Of a stretch of DNA of 64,000 nucleotides, positions 34,598 through 46,114 are shown one piece after another; position 1 is the stretch's first letter, and each line of letters opens with the position of its first letter. A program made the position numbers and the translations under genes. This stretch comes from Margaritispora aquatica (Eukaryota; Ascomycota; Leotiomycetes; Helotiales; Discinellaceae), in NCBI GenBank assembly GCA_007644065.1, contig VJWN01000009.1:1674001-1738000 (forward strand), given 5' to 3'. Under the pieces are notes generated by a model. It made no database searches and had not been told where the DNA came from. It worked only from the letters and a program-made list of their open reading frames with translations.

Positions 34598-35691
34598 GTG
34601 TAACTTTCAAGGGCTTAAATTCGCTGAGGCCAAGCTGAGAGATCCTTGCTTTTGTTCTCTGAGCACTTCTTCTCGATCCGTGAGTTTCCTTGTGGTCTTA
34701 GAGGATCTTGGCCAAGACGACTGATTTGGCCAAGTTGATGGCGCAAGCCAATTATGGATTGCTTTCGAAGTGATCATTCTCGGTCCAGGACGAATTGAGA
34801 TCGAAGACAGGCACTTGCAATCTGTAATCTCAAATTACACATTGAAGAATGGAACAATGAAGGTAGACAGATTTTGAAAGGCGCCTGAAGCATGGCGAAA
34901 GGCATCGCAATCGAATGGAAGCACTTCCAATAACACGTGATGTAGCCATCATCACGTGCAGATCCTTTCAACCTGAAATGGAACGTTTCACCAACCGACC
35001 CGAGATATTTCCGTGACGAAGCATTTTTTTGAGACACAACTCCCCACTTGCCATCTACAAGAAGCACGACGTACAGGATTACCCTTCAGTAATCAATCAA
35101 TCCCAGATCAGATCAATCTTTTCAGATGAACGGTGTGGAGCCCTCAATTTATGAAACATTCTTCAAGAAACATCTGGTTCGCAAGCTCTTCTTCGGCCGA
35201 GTTGCTGGTGGATGAGGCTCTCCACTCACAATATATACCAATCCTCCGAGCTCCATAGTTGCAAGAGTTTAATAAACAAAAGGATTGGCGAGGCTGCATG
35301 AACTCCTCACCATCGGTACCGGCTAGGCGCTTGAAGCAATACAGTCTCTGTAATTGGCCATCTGGTATGGATCACAGCTATGCGACATACGTGTTGAGGG
35401 GTGAAAACGTCATGAAATGCATATTTGAAAAGACAAGCATTTCATGGGAGAGGTTTTTTGAATCCACCCGCAAGTACAAGTAGATTCCAATCCTCGCCAT
35501 GCTTTTCCTTCCACATCGCAGGATTTCTCCTTTCACTTCATTCATTCATTTCACAGTTTTCCGCCTTGACGGCATCGTAGGCTAGTCCTTACTTTTTACA
35601 TTCTTTCTCATAGCTTGGTTGTGGTTTTACACAAATTCAAAAACATCACATTACACTTCTTGCGCCAAGTTCATTCAAAGAAAATATCACT
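34598..35691. other. Intergenic region upstream of the cellobiose dehydrogenase gene
   Basis: A 97-codon minus-strand frame at 34774-35067 is unrecognised and could belong to the decayed gene on its left. The right part is the promoter region of the dehydrogenase gene. Nothing else is visible. Confidence 0.35.
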
Positions 35692-38169
35692 ATGCATTTC
35701 TCCTTACCGCTCCTGGCACTTGTTGCCGGAGCTTACGCTCAGTCCGTTGCATACACTGATGCAAATACTGGCATTTCATTCCAAGGCAAACAAGACACCA
35801 CAGGATTCTATTTTGGCATGGCTTTGCCATCTACTGTAGGATCAGACTTCATCGGACAGATGGTTATGCCAACCAATGGCTCTGGATATGCTGGAGTCTC
35901 GCTTACTGGTTCTATGGTGGGAAGTCTTCTCATCGTAGCATGGCCAAATGCTGGCGAAGTTGTTGGCTCATTCCGTGAAACGAGGTTAGTTCTAACAGTC
36001 CAACATTAAACTACTTGCTGATTTGGATATCAGTGGATACACAAGTCCTGCCGCATACACAAATGCAAGCCTTTCACTATCCCCCATTGCCAACGGTACT
36101 TTTATCAACTCTACACACATGTCCTACACATTTTTGTGCAGCGGGTGTATCATGAACAATGCCTACTCGTTTGCCTCAACAAGCACTTCGCTTGTCATTG
36201 GATGGGCGTTCTCCCAGACAGAAGTCACCAGCCCCGCATCTGCATCTGGAGCCAGCTTTGTGTTCCATGAGGCTGGTTACGGAGACTTTGGGCTCACTGT
36301 TTCTGGAGCTCAGTCTGCAACCTATCCTACCTGGGCCGCAATGGCAACGGCAACTAACACCACTACTTCTGGTAACTCATCAAGCACATGCTCGGGAACT
36401 TCAACCAATGTTACAGCGACAGTCTCAAACTCTACCTATGATTATATCATTGCAGGTGCCGGCCCAGCTGGTATCATCGTGGCTGAGAGATTAGCCGAGA
36501 CCGGAAAGTCAGTCCTTCTCATTGAACGTGGTGCAGCTTCGACCTACGCTACAGGTGGTCGCAGCACTGTCGCCTGGAACAGCTCAGTTACTCAATATGA
36601 TGTTCCATCAATGGCATATTATTTGACTACTGCTTCTGATGCCAGTGAATACTGCACTGATACTGCAGACATGGCGGGCTGCATTCTTGGAGGAGGAACT
36701 ATGGTCAACGCTTTGATGTTTGTTCGCCCCCAGGAAGTTGATTTCAACGACAAGTGGCCTACAGGATGGAAGTGGACCGATGTTAGTGCTGCTGCCGACA
36801 GACTCTATGAACGCAACCCTGGCACCACTTTGGCATCAGAGGATGGAAAGCGTTATGATCAAGCTGTAAGTGGCTAGAGTCTGTGATAAGTACCAACATG
36901 CTAACTTTTTAGGCTTTTGATACACTGTCTACTTTCCTCAAAGGTCTTGATTTCTCTCAGGTGGATGCCATCCAATCACCAAATGAAAAGACCAAAGTTT
37001 ACAGTTATCCAGCTTGGGATATCCAAGATGGTCTCCGAGCTGGACCAGTCAAGTCATACCTGCCGCTCGCCAAAGCTCTCTCCAACTTCAAGCTCACTCT
37101 CAACACCAAACTTGTCCGTGTCATCCGAAGTGGCTCAACCATGACAGGAGTTGAGGTCGAAGCCACCGATGGTTCTCGTCAAATAATCAACCTCAACGCC
37201 GGCGGTAGTGTGGTTCTTGCTTCTGGTTCTATGTCTTCCCCTCGTATTCTGTACAACTCTGGAATTGGCCCAACAGACCAAATCACCACAGTGCAAAATG
37301 GATGTGTATCAGTCACCCTCCCTGCTGAAGCTGATTGGATCAACCTCCCTGTCGGCCAGAATCTCAAGGATCACCCAATCTTCACCCTCACATTCAAGAC
37401 CAGTAACTCCTCCGCAAACAGCAGCATGGTCGCCACTGACTTCACCTCCCCATCGCAAACCAATATCGATCTCTTTGCCTCGCAAGATGGCCCTCTTGTG
37501 CAATCCGGACAGCGATTGAACTTCTGGACTAGCTTGAACGGCACAAACGGTACTCGTTACTTCCAGGGGACCTGCAACTCCCCATCCGCAGGCACTGTCC
37601 GCATCAAGCTGTACTTGACCCACGGCGCAACCAGTCAAGGTGTCTTAGGCATTAACAGCCAGGGCACAACAGAATTTACCACCAAGCCATGGATGACCAC
37701 CGAGGACGACAAGAGCGCTGTTATCACGATGATTGATACCATCCTCGCCGCGGCTTCAAACGGCACTATCATGACTCCTTCTGACAGCACCGTCACCGGC
37801 GCATCTCTAGTGAACTCAAACACATACGCTCAAGGCTCCCACTTCGTGGGTACAGCTATTATGGGTACTGCCAACGATGGGACATCAGTTGTTGACACTG
37901 ATACTAAGGTTTGGGGAACTGACAACCTTTTCGTCGTCGATGCTTCTATCCACCCAGATCTCCCTACTGGAAACACACAAGCCATTGTGATGGTCGTCGC
38001 TGAGCAGGCAGCTGCAAAGATCATTGCTGTCGGTGGTTCCAGTTCATCCGTCATCACCACGCCAACTTCTTCCAACACGACGGTCAGTACCGTAACAACC
38101 CCTAGCGCCAGTGCTTCTGCTACTATTGATGTCTCTGGTGGTGCTGGAGAGGAGGATGATTGTTATTAG
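35692..38169 (+). CDS. Cellobiose dehydrogenase (AA8 cytochrome - AA3_1 flavin)
   Basis: Exons are 35692-35984, 36034-36865 and 36913-38169, giving 793 aa. CDH oxidises cellobiose and related sugars at FAD and passes electrons through a haem b domain to LPMOs outside the cell. Residues 1-16 are a signal peptide. The cytochrome domain (about 17-200) has the Met75 (LTGSMVGSLL) and His176 (FVFHEAGYGDFG) haem ligands; in mature numbering these are 59 and 160, close to the known M65/H163. A Ser/Thr linker (about 205-232) leads to the GMC dehydrogenase with Rossmann motif GAGPAG at 239-244. The catalytic pair His685 (GSHFVGTAIMGT) and Asn729 (PTGNTQA) is intact. There is no C-terminal CBM1; the tail is Ser/Thr-rich and ends in an acidic EEDDCY. 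Many N-glycosylation sequons are present. Confidence 0.96.
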
Positions 38170-38644
38170 ATAAGGTGGTTGGGTTTTGTAAGATTTGACG
38201 AGGAAATTCAATGTATATATTCCGATGTAGGCAAATGTTATGCCATGTACAAACTTTTCGTCTCGTCAATTCACTTGTAAGTGATGATATTTGATTCGGA
38301 ATTTAGTACTAGTCCCTTCCATTGTCGGCATCCTGAAATGAGAAATCAGCTGATAATGATACCAACTGCTTTCATACTCACGTCCCAGCAAAGAGGCAAG
38401 TCAATATCTCGATATTCAAAACAGAACAACTGCAAGTTCGTATACCGTATTCCGTGGATCCTCAGCATGCCTTAACACGGTCACACTAACCGTATTTGGA
38501 CACTGCATGCTGCAACAGCGACATCGTCGACCCTGTCATAAAACACGGCACGGACGTTGGTGCCCCTCATATTGTGATAACAGTCTCTCGACCTCATAAC
38601 TTACTTTCCTTTCTTCAAACTAATTTATATTAACTTCCTCAGTT
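38170..38644. other. Intergenic region between CDH and methyltransferase genes
   Basis: This is the 3' flank of the dehydrogenase and the promoter region of the methyltransferase. No gene is recognised. Confidence 0.4.
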
Positions 38645-39823
38645 ATGTCAACAAATACACCAATGAAGACGGATCCCGTCACGGAGGAGAAGAAGAACGC
38701 GGAAATCATTGACAAATATGAGATTCCAGAGCCAGAACCATTCGTGTCGTTCAATGCTCTGAAGGATAGGATAAGGCATCACTATGAGGTGGCGAGCGAT
38801 TACTACTACTCGATGTGGTGTGTCCCAACTCACTCATCCATAAAATTTATCAGTCAACCAGACTAATCACAGACCAGGGGCGAGCACATTCACCACGGCT
38901 ACTTCCTGACCCCAGAAGACACCAAAGAGAAAGCCCAAGTCCAGCTCATCGACCTTTTGCTTAAGCGTTCTGACCTTCCAAAAGGCAGCACCGTCCTCGA
39001 TGTCGGCTGCGGCATCGGAGGAACCTCTCGCTTCCTCGCTGCGTCCCACGATTGCACCGTGACAGGCGTCACCATCTCAGGCCGCCAAGTCGAGATAGCT
39101 CGCCGCCTCACGCTCGAAGCATCTGGGGCTTCGGTACCAGCAAGCCCAGCATCCTCACGCACGGCGCTTGGTTCTGGGACTGGCTCGGTCGATTTCCTTG
39201 AGCTGGATGCCGAGAAAATGGGCGACTTCTTCACGACAGCACCGAATGTGGCGGCGTTCGATTGTGTGTGGATCTCAGAGGCTATGAGCCATTTGCCGAA
39301 TAAGGAGCTGTTTTTCACGAATGCCATGCTCCTCCTCAAGCCTGGTGGAAAGTTGGTTATTGCGGATTGGTTCAAGAATGAAGGCTTGACTGAGAAAGAG
39401 TTCAAGGATGATATCTCACCAATAGAAGGTCGGTCTTTTTCTCAAATGCATAGGAACTGTTATCAGGTTAACTTGAGAGATAGATGGAATGTTATTACCG
39501 CCAATATGCACACAGACTGACTATGTGAATTTTGCACATGGAGCCGGGCTCAAGACTTTTGCGGAGCCATTTGACATCAGCAAGCAGGTTGCTAAAACAT
39601 GGTTAGTGTTCTATTCTTCAAAGGGTTTGGAGTATATGGACTAACGTCTTAAAGGGACATTTCATGGGCTTTGATCCAAAATCCAAGTCTGTGGGCTTTC
39701 GCTATCTCTCAAGGAAGAGATGGCTTGGCTTTCTTTCAGAGCTTCCGTGCGATGAGGAGAGGTTTTGCCAATGGGACGTTTAGATATGCCGTTATGGCAT
39801 TCAAGAAGGACGTTGCTAGCTAG
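38645..39823 (+). CDS. SAM-dependent C-methyltransferase-like protein
   Basis: Predicted exons are 38645-38817, 38878-39466, 39516-39601 and 39655-39823, giving 338 aa. The protein resembles sterol 24-C / gamma-tocopherol C-methyltransferase-type class I enzymes. The N-terminal block HHYEVASDYYYSMWGEHIHH matches the family, followed by SAM motif I LDVGCGIGGTSRFLA at about 98-112. CVWISEAMSHLPNKELFF and LLLKPGGKLVIADWFKNEGL are motif II/III regions. The insert between motifs (GASVPASPASSRTALGSGTG) is Ser/Ala-rich and unusual. The donor of intron 2 is uncertain: 39467 keeps the phase to DYVNFAHGAGLK, but a small alternative exon end is possible. No signal peptide or membrane span. The substrate is unknown: a sterol, quinone or other small lipid is possible. 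Confidence 0.85.
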
Positions 39824-40411
39824 AGAGTGCGAATTTGGGAAGATTCATGGATGAAGTGTTCTCTGTAAGAGACTAGGATATGGATGCAAGCGAGAAGATG
39901 TTATCGCTAGATGACAAAGAAGCCCAGCTATAGAACCGAGAGGTTGCATAGAGGTTGGCTTGGCTTAGCGGTTATGCCATCATCACTTGACCTTTTCTCA
40001 CTCTCGATATTGGTTGGGTATCTTCAGGTAAATTAAAATCAAATAAAATTGTTTGAAAAAAATGACTGTTTGCGTTCGTGGATTCGCATGACATAAACCA
40101 TAAGTACCTAAGTTACTAGAAGGTGTGCTAAAATGGTGCAGGAGTCCCTTAGATCACTAGCTAGGTCATTGCCAAGAAATATGCCCCACCAAGACGCGTC
40201 CCACCTTGACGCGATGAGATCGACCCAAACCCAGACAAAAAGATTTATCCTATATACAAATTTTCCCGCTGAACACAGTTCAGTGACAAACTTGCATATT
40301 GTAATATTATCAATTGTTTCCATTTCAAAGCAGTGGAATTAAATTAGCAGCTAATCTTTGACTGACAATCGACTAGAATATGGCAATGAATCCCACTCTT
40401 CTCGAAAGTGC
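39824..40411. other. Convergent 3' intergenic region (methyltransferase / M81 peptidase)
   Basis: Both flanking genes end here. No further gene is seen. Confidence 0.45.
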
Positions 40412-41941
40412 TCACTCATCTGGCCCAGCCAGTGGCTCATTCGAATACGAAATTATCCTCGCAGAGAGATCTGGTTGCTCCTCAAACACACGATCAAAAG
40501 GCCACATCGGCCTCCTAATGCGATGATGGCCCAATCTCTCGAGATTCTGATCCACGCCCCCAGGAGTCAGACCCAGCATCCAATCCGCCGCCATATCATA
40601 CAATTCCGGTTCCAGATAGCCAATCTTCACAATCACTATATCTGCAGACCGAGGCTTCAGGTCTAGCTCTGTGAAGTCACTTTCGTGGTGGTATGGCTTG
40701 CGGAACTTGGTTAAAATAGCGAAGACACTGCCGATTTGGAGTACCACTTCGATTACAGCGTCGCGGTCGCCGTATTTGATGGAATGCACTCTGCCGGTCA
40801 TGGTGAGCGGGCCGGCGTGGAGATTGTCTATCTCTGCGCCGGCAGTGACTGTCACAATGGCTCCTATTCCTGCTTCGACAGCAATTTCAATTGCTCTTGG
40901 GCCGGGAACACTAGCGTATATCACGTTTGGACCAGAACTATTTTTGAACTCTGGACGAGCAAGTAGCTGAGTGAGTCCCCAGGAGACATCTCCAGATCCT
41001 CCTGCGGTCGGGTTGTCACCAGAGTCAGAGATGAAATATGGCCGCGACTTGGAAGCAAGTGCTGTGTCGAGACATTCCGCAAAAGACCCAGTTGGAGCAA
41101 CGAATACGAAATCCTTATGGGCCTCCCAGAACAGCTTTGCAAGCTTCTCTGCACCAGCAGCTGTAGCTTTCTCGTCCCAACCCGTGGCCACAATAGCTGC
41201 CCGATTTCGTGGCTCATCTGCCCATGCATAACCTACCCAAATGGCAGCGTCAATAACTCCATCCGTATTCTCAACTTCTGGGATTGCAGCATAGATATGC
41301 TTCCCCGGCTCGTCCCGAGTGGAAGTTTGCTCTCCGGGGAGCAAAATCGGGAGAGGGATCCATGCCTTGAAAGGGCGTCGTCCTGGCGTCGCATTCTTCC
41401 CTAGCAAGTCAAGCAGGTTCTGACACGCTCGCATCCTCGTCTCGACGACATCGATGTGTGGTGCAGTGCGATAGCATGTAATCAAGTCCGTCTGATGCGC
41501 AAGTCCACGTGAGACATTACCATGTAAGTCCATTGACGCAGAAACTAGCACATCAGGCCCTATCACGACCCTGATGCGCCGAAGCAGCTCAGCTTCCATG
41601 TCATCAAGCCCCTCAACGCACATCGCGCCATGGATATCATACCAGAGACCGTGGAGCTTCTCGACAGAAGCCACGATCCTCGTAAGTCTAGCAATGATCT
41701 CTCCAGCCAGCTCCTCAAACGCAGCTCTGGTTACGACCCCACCAGGCAGAGCGTGGCCAATCAATGCTCCTTCCCAGTCTGCCGAATCACCCAGTGTTGT
41801 TCCCCGCCGCAGAAAGACATGCTTGTCAAAGATCTCTTCGCCACGTTTGGGGTAGAATGCTGGAGCGAGGGTTCGCGATGGAGTGAATGTTGAGGTTTCG
41901 CAGGCTAGGCCCGCAATGGCAATGACTGGTCGGTACTGCAT
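40412..41941 (-). CDS. M81-family metallopeptidase, MlrC (microcystinase C)-like
   Basis: A single uninterrupted frame of 509 aa from the ATG at 41939-41941. The family is named for bacterial MlrC, a zinc enzyme acting on linearised microcystin and its peptides; most homologues, including fungal ones, have unknown substrates and may act on other amide or peptide bonds. The N-terminus MQYRPVIAIAGLACETSTFT is typical (GxxxETNTF-like). Putative metal-binding blocks are YDIHGAM at 101-107, MDLHGN at 137-142 and RTAPHID at 158-164, and all His/Asp residues are present. The C-terminal domain includes FISDSGDNPTAGGSGD, which is family-typical. No signal peptide, so probably cytosolic. It is intronless, unlike most genes around it, which may reflect ancient acquisition from bacteria; that is inference. 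Confidence 0.9.
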   Translation of the reverse strand: MQYRPVIAIAGLACETSTFTPSRTLAPAFYPKRGEEIFDKHVFLRRGTTLGDSADWEGALIGHALPGGVVTRAAFEELAGEIIARLTRIVASVEKLHGLWYDIHGAMCVEGLDDMEAELLRRIRVVIGPDVLVSASMDLHGNVSRGLAHQTDLITCYRTAPHIDVVETRMRACQNLLDLLGKNATPGRRPFKAWIPLPILLPGEQTSTRDEPGKHIYAAIPEVENTDGVIDAAIWVGYAWADEPRNRAAIVATGWDEKATAAGAEKLAKLFWEAHKDFVFVAPTGSFAECLDTALASKSRPYFISDSGDNPTAGGSGDVSWGLTQLLARPEFKNSSGPNVIYASVPGPRAIEIAVEAGIGAIVTVTAGAEIDNLHAGPLTMTGRVHSIKYGDRDAVIEVVLQIGSVFAILTKFRKPYHHESDFTELDLKPRSADIVIVKIGYLEPELYDMAADWMLGLTPGGVDQNLERLGHHRIRRPMWPFDRVFEEQPDLSARIISYSNEPLAGPDE

Positions 41942-43858
41942 ATCTTGGACACCGTTTTTGTGAGTGGTTGAGCTTGATTTTCAAGTGCTTTCAGTGGTGC
42001 ATGGTGCTCAAGCTTGTCAAGTTCTTGTTCGAGGTTGCATCCCACTCTTGTTCATCTGATTGTTACAAATGTGAGGTTAGATGCGTCTCACGTGCTGGGC
42101 GAGTATCACCCAAGGTAGAAATTTTCCTCCTCATATGTAAGCTTTTTAGTTTCTCGAAGAGGAACTCTCCTCTCGTTCTTCCTCTGTGGGGAAATTCGAA
42201 GCCCTCTAACTAAGCATCCGACATGAATTTTGATAATCATGCCCATGTACCAATGTACTAGCGTATCATTCAGTCGTTGACATCAGATGAAGTAGCATTG
42301 CTTGGGTGAGACAAGATACGGGGTTTATGCTCTCCCAGAGGTGATTTGTGAATATTTGATTTGATGTAACCTTTGTCTTCATGGCAACTATGGCAGACGC
42401 CTGAAGATAATCCTGACTGAGAAAGGTTCTCTTTTCCGGCAATGATAAGACCAATTCACAAAACTGCTCTCAGGGTAATGTGAGAGGTCGCTACGCCCTA
42501 AACCGCTCTCGGAAGCTTACCTCATTCGCTGTACGACTTACGGCTGAGTTCTATATCCGAGTATGTTCTATATTCGTTGTACCTTAGACAATGTACTGAC
42601 GTAGCCCAATTTTATTGATAAGAGGGGTCACTTTGGAATTGAAAGTGTCCATATTCGACCATTACACTATAAGCCGCGCAGGTTACAAACATGCCACTGC
42701 CATTTCATGGATCACCAAGTACTAAACTGATTAAGGACAACCTATACACCAAAGTCCATAGAAGCTGCCTCGCAATGCCACAACACTAGCAGCTCTAGTT
42801 TTGCTACTGCATTTATCCTCGGCTAAATCCGGATTTTGAGAACTCCCTTGGTCGGAGGAAGCGTAGTTCTACGCGCAATAGTGGTCGAGGCACAGCTTAC
42901 ATTGTATGAGTTGGGGGCTGGCTTAGAAGATGCCTGGTTCATGATCAAGATCCTTCCAATCAAATTTATAATTCCACGGTATCGCAAAATCAAATATCAA
43001 TGCTCCAAAACCGCCACGTTCGTCGGATACAAAACCATACATCGATTCTTCAGCCAATTTTTCCTTTCCATGCAGTACCGCAAATGCAGCTACTGCAGCT
43101 ACTGCAGCTACTGCAGCCCAGCTGCGAAGCCATTAATATTGACATCAATAACACCACGACAATTACCTTTCATTATATTTCTACAGTGTTTCAATGTGGG
43201 TTTGGCTTGCGAAACATATGAACTATGTTGCAAGTTTGAAACTACTCATCTATTAAGCTTGAAAATAAGCATGGCACCGAGCTCCAAGCAATCTATTTTT
43301 GCACACACCTGCATCTAAACCTCGTGGGGATTGCCTTGTCTCTCCGGCTGAGCCCTTCCAGAAAGGTGCATTTGCAGCATGCCAATACAAATGCATGCAA
43401 GGTTTGCTTGTGCTAAGAACAACACACCAAAAACAAACAATTTTCTGCACTTATCATTGGTCACGATAGCACTTATCCGGCTGAGAGGACCTTCTCGCTC
43501 AGCCGCACTGGCCCTCAACCTGGAGTATCACTGGATCGTCGACCTGCCAGTTCAAGACCTGTCCAGATATTATAGCTGCTGAGGCTTTTGGGCTGTTCTT
43601 GCGGTTACTTAACAGGTGCGGTGATAACGAGGCGGAGTGGACGAGGGAAAAGATGTGCATATCACAACACTGGCATTGGGAGCGGGGTGATTGATGGCGG
43701 GATGGAGAGCCGCAATTTTCGAAGGATTCGAGTCCTAGCCTTATAGCTGAGGTGCTGCATAAGTATGCTGAGGAGACGACCTTGAATTTGTGTGTGAGTA
43801 TCTGTGGTTTGAAGTTAGATTGTGCGCGTTCTTGAAGCTTTTTGAGCATCACCTCATC
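41942..43858. other. 1.9-kb intergenic region between divergent genes
   Basis: It holds the promoters of the M81 gene (left) and the GPI-type protein gene (right). A 9-bp tandem repeat lies at 43085-43116. Open frames such as 42836-43318 have no recognisable features. Confidence 0.4.
43085..43116. repeat. (TGCAGCTAC) x3.5 minisatellite
   Basis: A perfect 9-bp unit is repeated about three and a half times in intergenic DNA. Confidence 0.85.
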
Positions 43859-45722
43859 ATGAAGTCTCTTTTAGTTCTGTCAAGTTTGACATTGTTGGCA
43901 AGTCTCCAGACTGCCAATTGTTTGCTCAATCAAAGATATTCGAATACCTCCGTGTCAGCAACATCCGTATTGACTACAAAAGTCTCATCCTCCACTACTT
44001 CTACAATAACGCCGAAACCGACGTACTGTGGAAACTGCACTCTTTTTGTGAGCATCCTAATTCTCATTAGATAAATTTCGATCAAATTGCACCATGTTCT
44101 TAACCTTCTCATTTCCTTGACCTTCTGTTTCGTTTTCTCTGGTAATCGAAGCTAATCTAGCATTAACTCAGTATGAAGTCCATGCGCATATCTGGTGGTC
44201 TACAATATTCACAACATGGGCAGCAACATGGCTCTACACAGTCGACAAAGGAAGTGGGTCCACCATTGGATCATCTCTCCATCGTCCTCTCAATACAACA
44301 GCCATCAACTATCCAAATTTCACACAATACATCATGAACAGAGATGGAGGTGCCATTGAATACACAACATTCAATACGTTAGCACCAGCACAGCTGTATG
44401 CCTTATAAACCATCCCTTCATCTCACCTATCTAACATTTTCACTAGCACAACAATCATAGCCGAGAACGAGATCACAATGACCGGACCGAAGAATGTCTA
44501 CGTCGTCAGCACCTCGTTCTACAACGAGACTCTAAAACAGACAGTCTGTAAAGGTGGAGCTATATATTACGCCCCGCTAGCTACTACAGGGACAGCGTAT
44601 AATAAATCAAAAACCATAAGCACTGTGCCTGGAGTTCCAGCAAGCACAACATACACATATACCACTTCAGCATTCAACTTTGGCTCGAACTGGACCTTAG
44701 CGGTACCTCTTGCTTATGGTTTGGATAGTTTGGCAACAGCGGTCGGATCGGTATTAAGTCTAAGTTCTGCATGTGTCATTGGAGGGGGTGGTGGTGTAGG
44801 GACATTAAGTATGCTTTACCCTCCCTGTCAGGATTAAGGGATGTTTTGCTAATCATATGCAGAGGTCGGCGTAACAGCACTCACAACATCATCCAATGTC
44901 TACGTCAACGCACAACCAGTAACGACCACCAAGCCAGGCGTGATTGCTCCTACACCAACACCGACTCCATCACCGTCACCGACAAGTCCAGATGTTAAAC
45001 TCCCACCAGATGTTAAACTCCCACCAGATGAGCCCAAGACCTCACCATCCACAATCGAACTCCCACCATTCACACCCTCCACCGCACCAATCATTGTCCC
45101 AGCCACGACCCTTCCATCACCCAAACCAACACCAAGCGTCGAAATCGGAATCGTAACAACATACTACATCACTACGACCGATTCCTCCGGTCCGCGCACC
45201 TTTGCCGTCGTAACCACCTTGCCACTAGGCGTCTCTACATTGCCTTTGCCTGCAAGCCTCACACCCACTTCTCCTTCTCCATCTAAACCCCTATCACTAC
45301 CAACAGGCTCATACACAACAACATACATCACAACCATCACCAACTCCCTCCTCGGGCTCCAAACCCTTTCCGTAACAGCCACACTCCCCAGCGGCTCTGT
45401 GCTGCCACAATACACCACCACGCTCGTCCGAACCAGTGCTTCGGGCACGGGCAGCGTCACTGTGTCAGAAGTGGTAACCTTACCTCTTGCGAGTTATATT
45501 CTGAGTTTGTTCGGCGTGGGTCCGAGTCCGACGACGACGACGACGGCGACGACGACGAGTGTGGGCCGAAGTGCGAGTGGGAGCGTCAGTGGGACGAGTA
45601 CGAGTAGTGCGAAGCCGTTGCAGATTACGGGCGCGGCGGGGAGGATGGAGGTAGAGGGTGCGAGGTTGGGGATGGCTGTTGGTGTGGGGGCCGTGGTGGG
45701 ATGGATGGGAGTTCTTGGGTGA
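43859..45722 (+). CDS. Secreted, probably GPI-anchored Ser/Thr/Pro-rich protein
   Basis: Exons are 43859-44047, 44172-44395, 44447-44808 and 44863-45722, giving 544 aa with closed phases. Residues 1-21 are a signal peptide (MKSLLVLSSLTLLASLQTANC). A middle domain of about 200 residues (starting YEVHAHIWWSTIFTTWAATW) is rich in aromatic and Thr residues with N-glycosylation sequons and a short CVIGGGGG segment; I do not recognise it. The C-terminal half is Pro/Thr/Ser-rich, with a doubled VKLPPD unit. Two similar units, TTYYITTTDSSGPRTFAVVT and TTTYITTITNSLLGLQTLSV, each precede a TLPxG motif. The last residues (RLGMAVGVGAVVGWMGVLG) form a hydrophobic tail after a small-residue region, fitting a GPI-attachment signal. 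A cell-wall or surface role is likely; no enzyme motif is visible. Confidence 0.75.
44991..45026. repeat. In-frame 18-bp tandem duplication
   Basis: An 18-bp unit starting gatgttaaactcccacca is present twice in tandem within the coding sequence of the putative GPI protein and encodes the repeated VKLPPD. The duplication keeps the frame. Confidence 0.85.
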
Positions 45723-46114
45723 GTGTAGAGGAAACAGGGTGTTTGGATATGTTTGGATAGACTAAATTGGATTGGTCTAGGTCGGTTTGGATTGGAAAAG
45801 TAATGATAATGTCTTTCTTTTTTCAATTTTTCTATGATTACATATAGTATAGATAAGATTTCATTCGTGTTTATATTCACAAACTTTTCTAATGTATATA
45901 CTGTTCGAACTCCAATAGAGCTATATACACTCGTTGACAATATTCCAAGCACTTTGAGATGTTCAAGTGGCTCCATGAACTCGCCCTCTTGCACCTGTCT
46001 ACTTCCTCACCACTTTAACTCTCTATCGTAAATTGCCCTCCTTCGATTCTTCCACTCGTCAATCCCTTATAGACACGCTCTCTTGCCCTCCCACTTCCTC
46101 TCCCTTACTCACTC
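45723..46114. other. Convergent 3' intergenic region (GPI protein / permease)
   Basis: Both flanking genes end here. The sequence is AT-rich and shows no gene. Confidence 0.45.

Noticed and set aside
34774..35067. 97-codon minus-strand frame as a separate gene
   Set aside because: No recognisable domain. It might be an upstream exon of the decayed gene at 33732-34597, but no joining splice sites were convincing.
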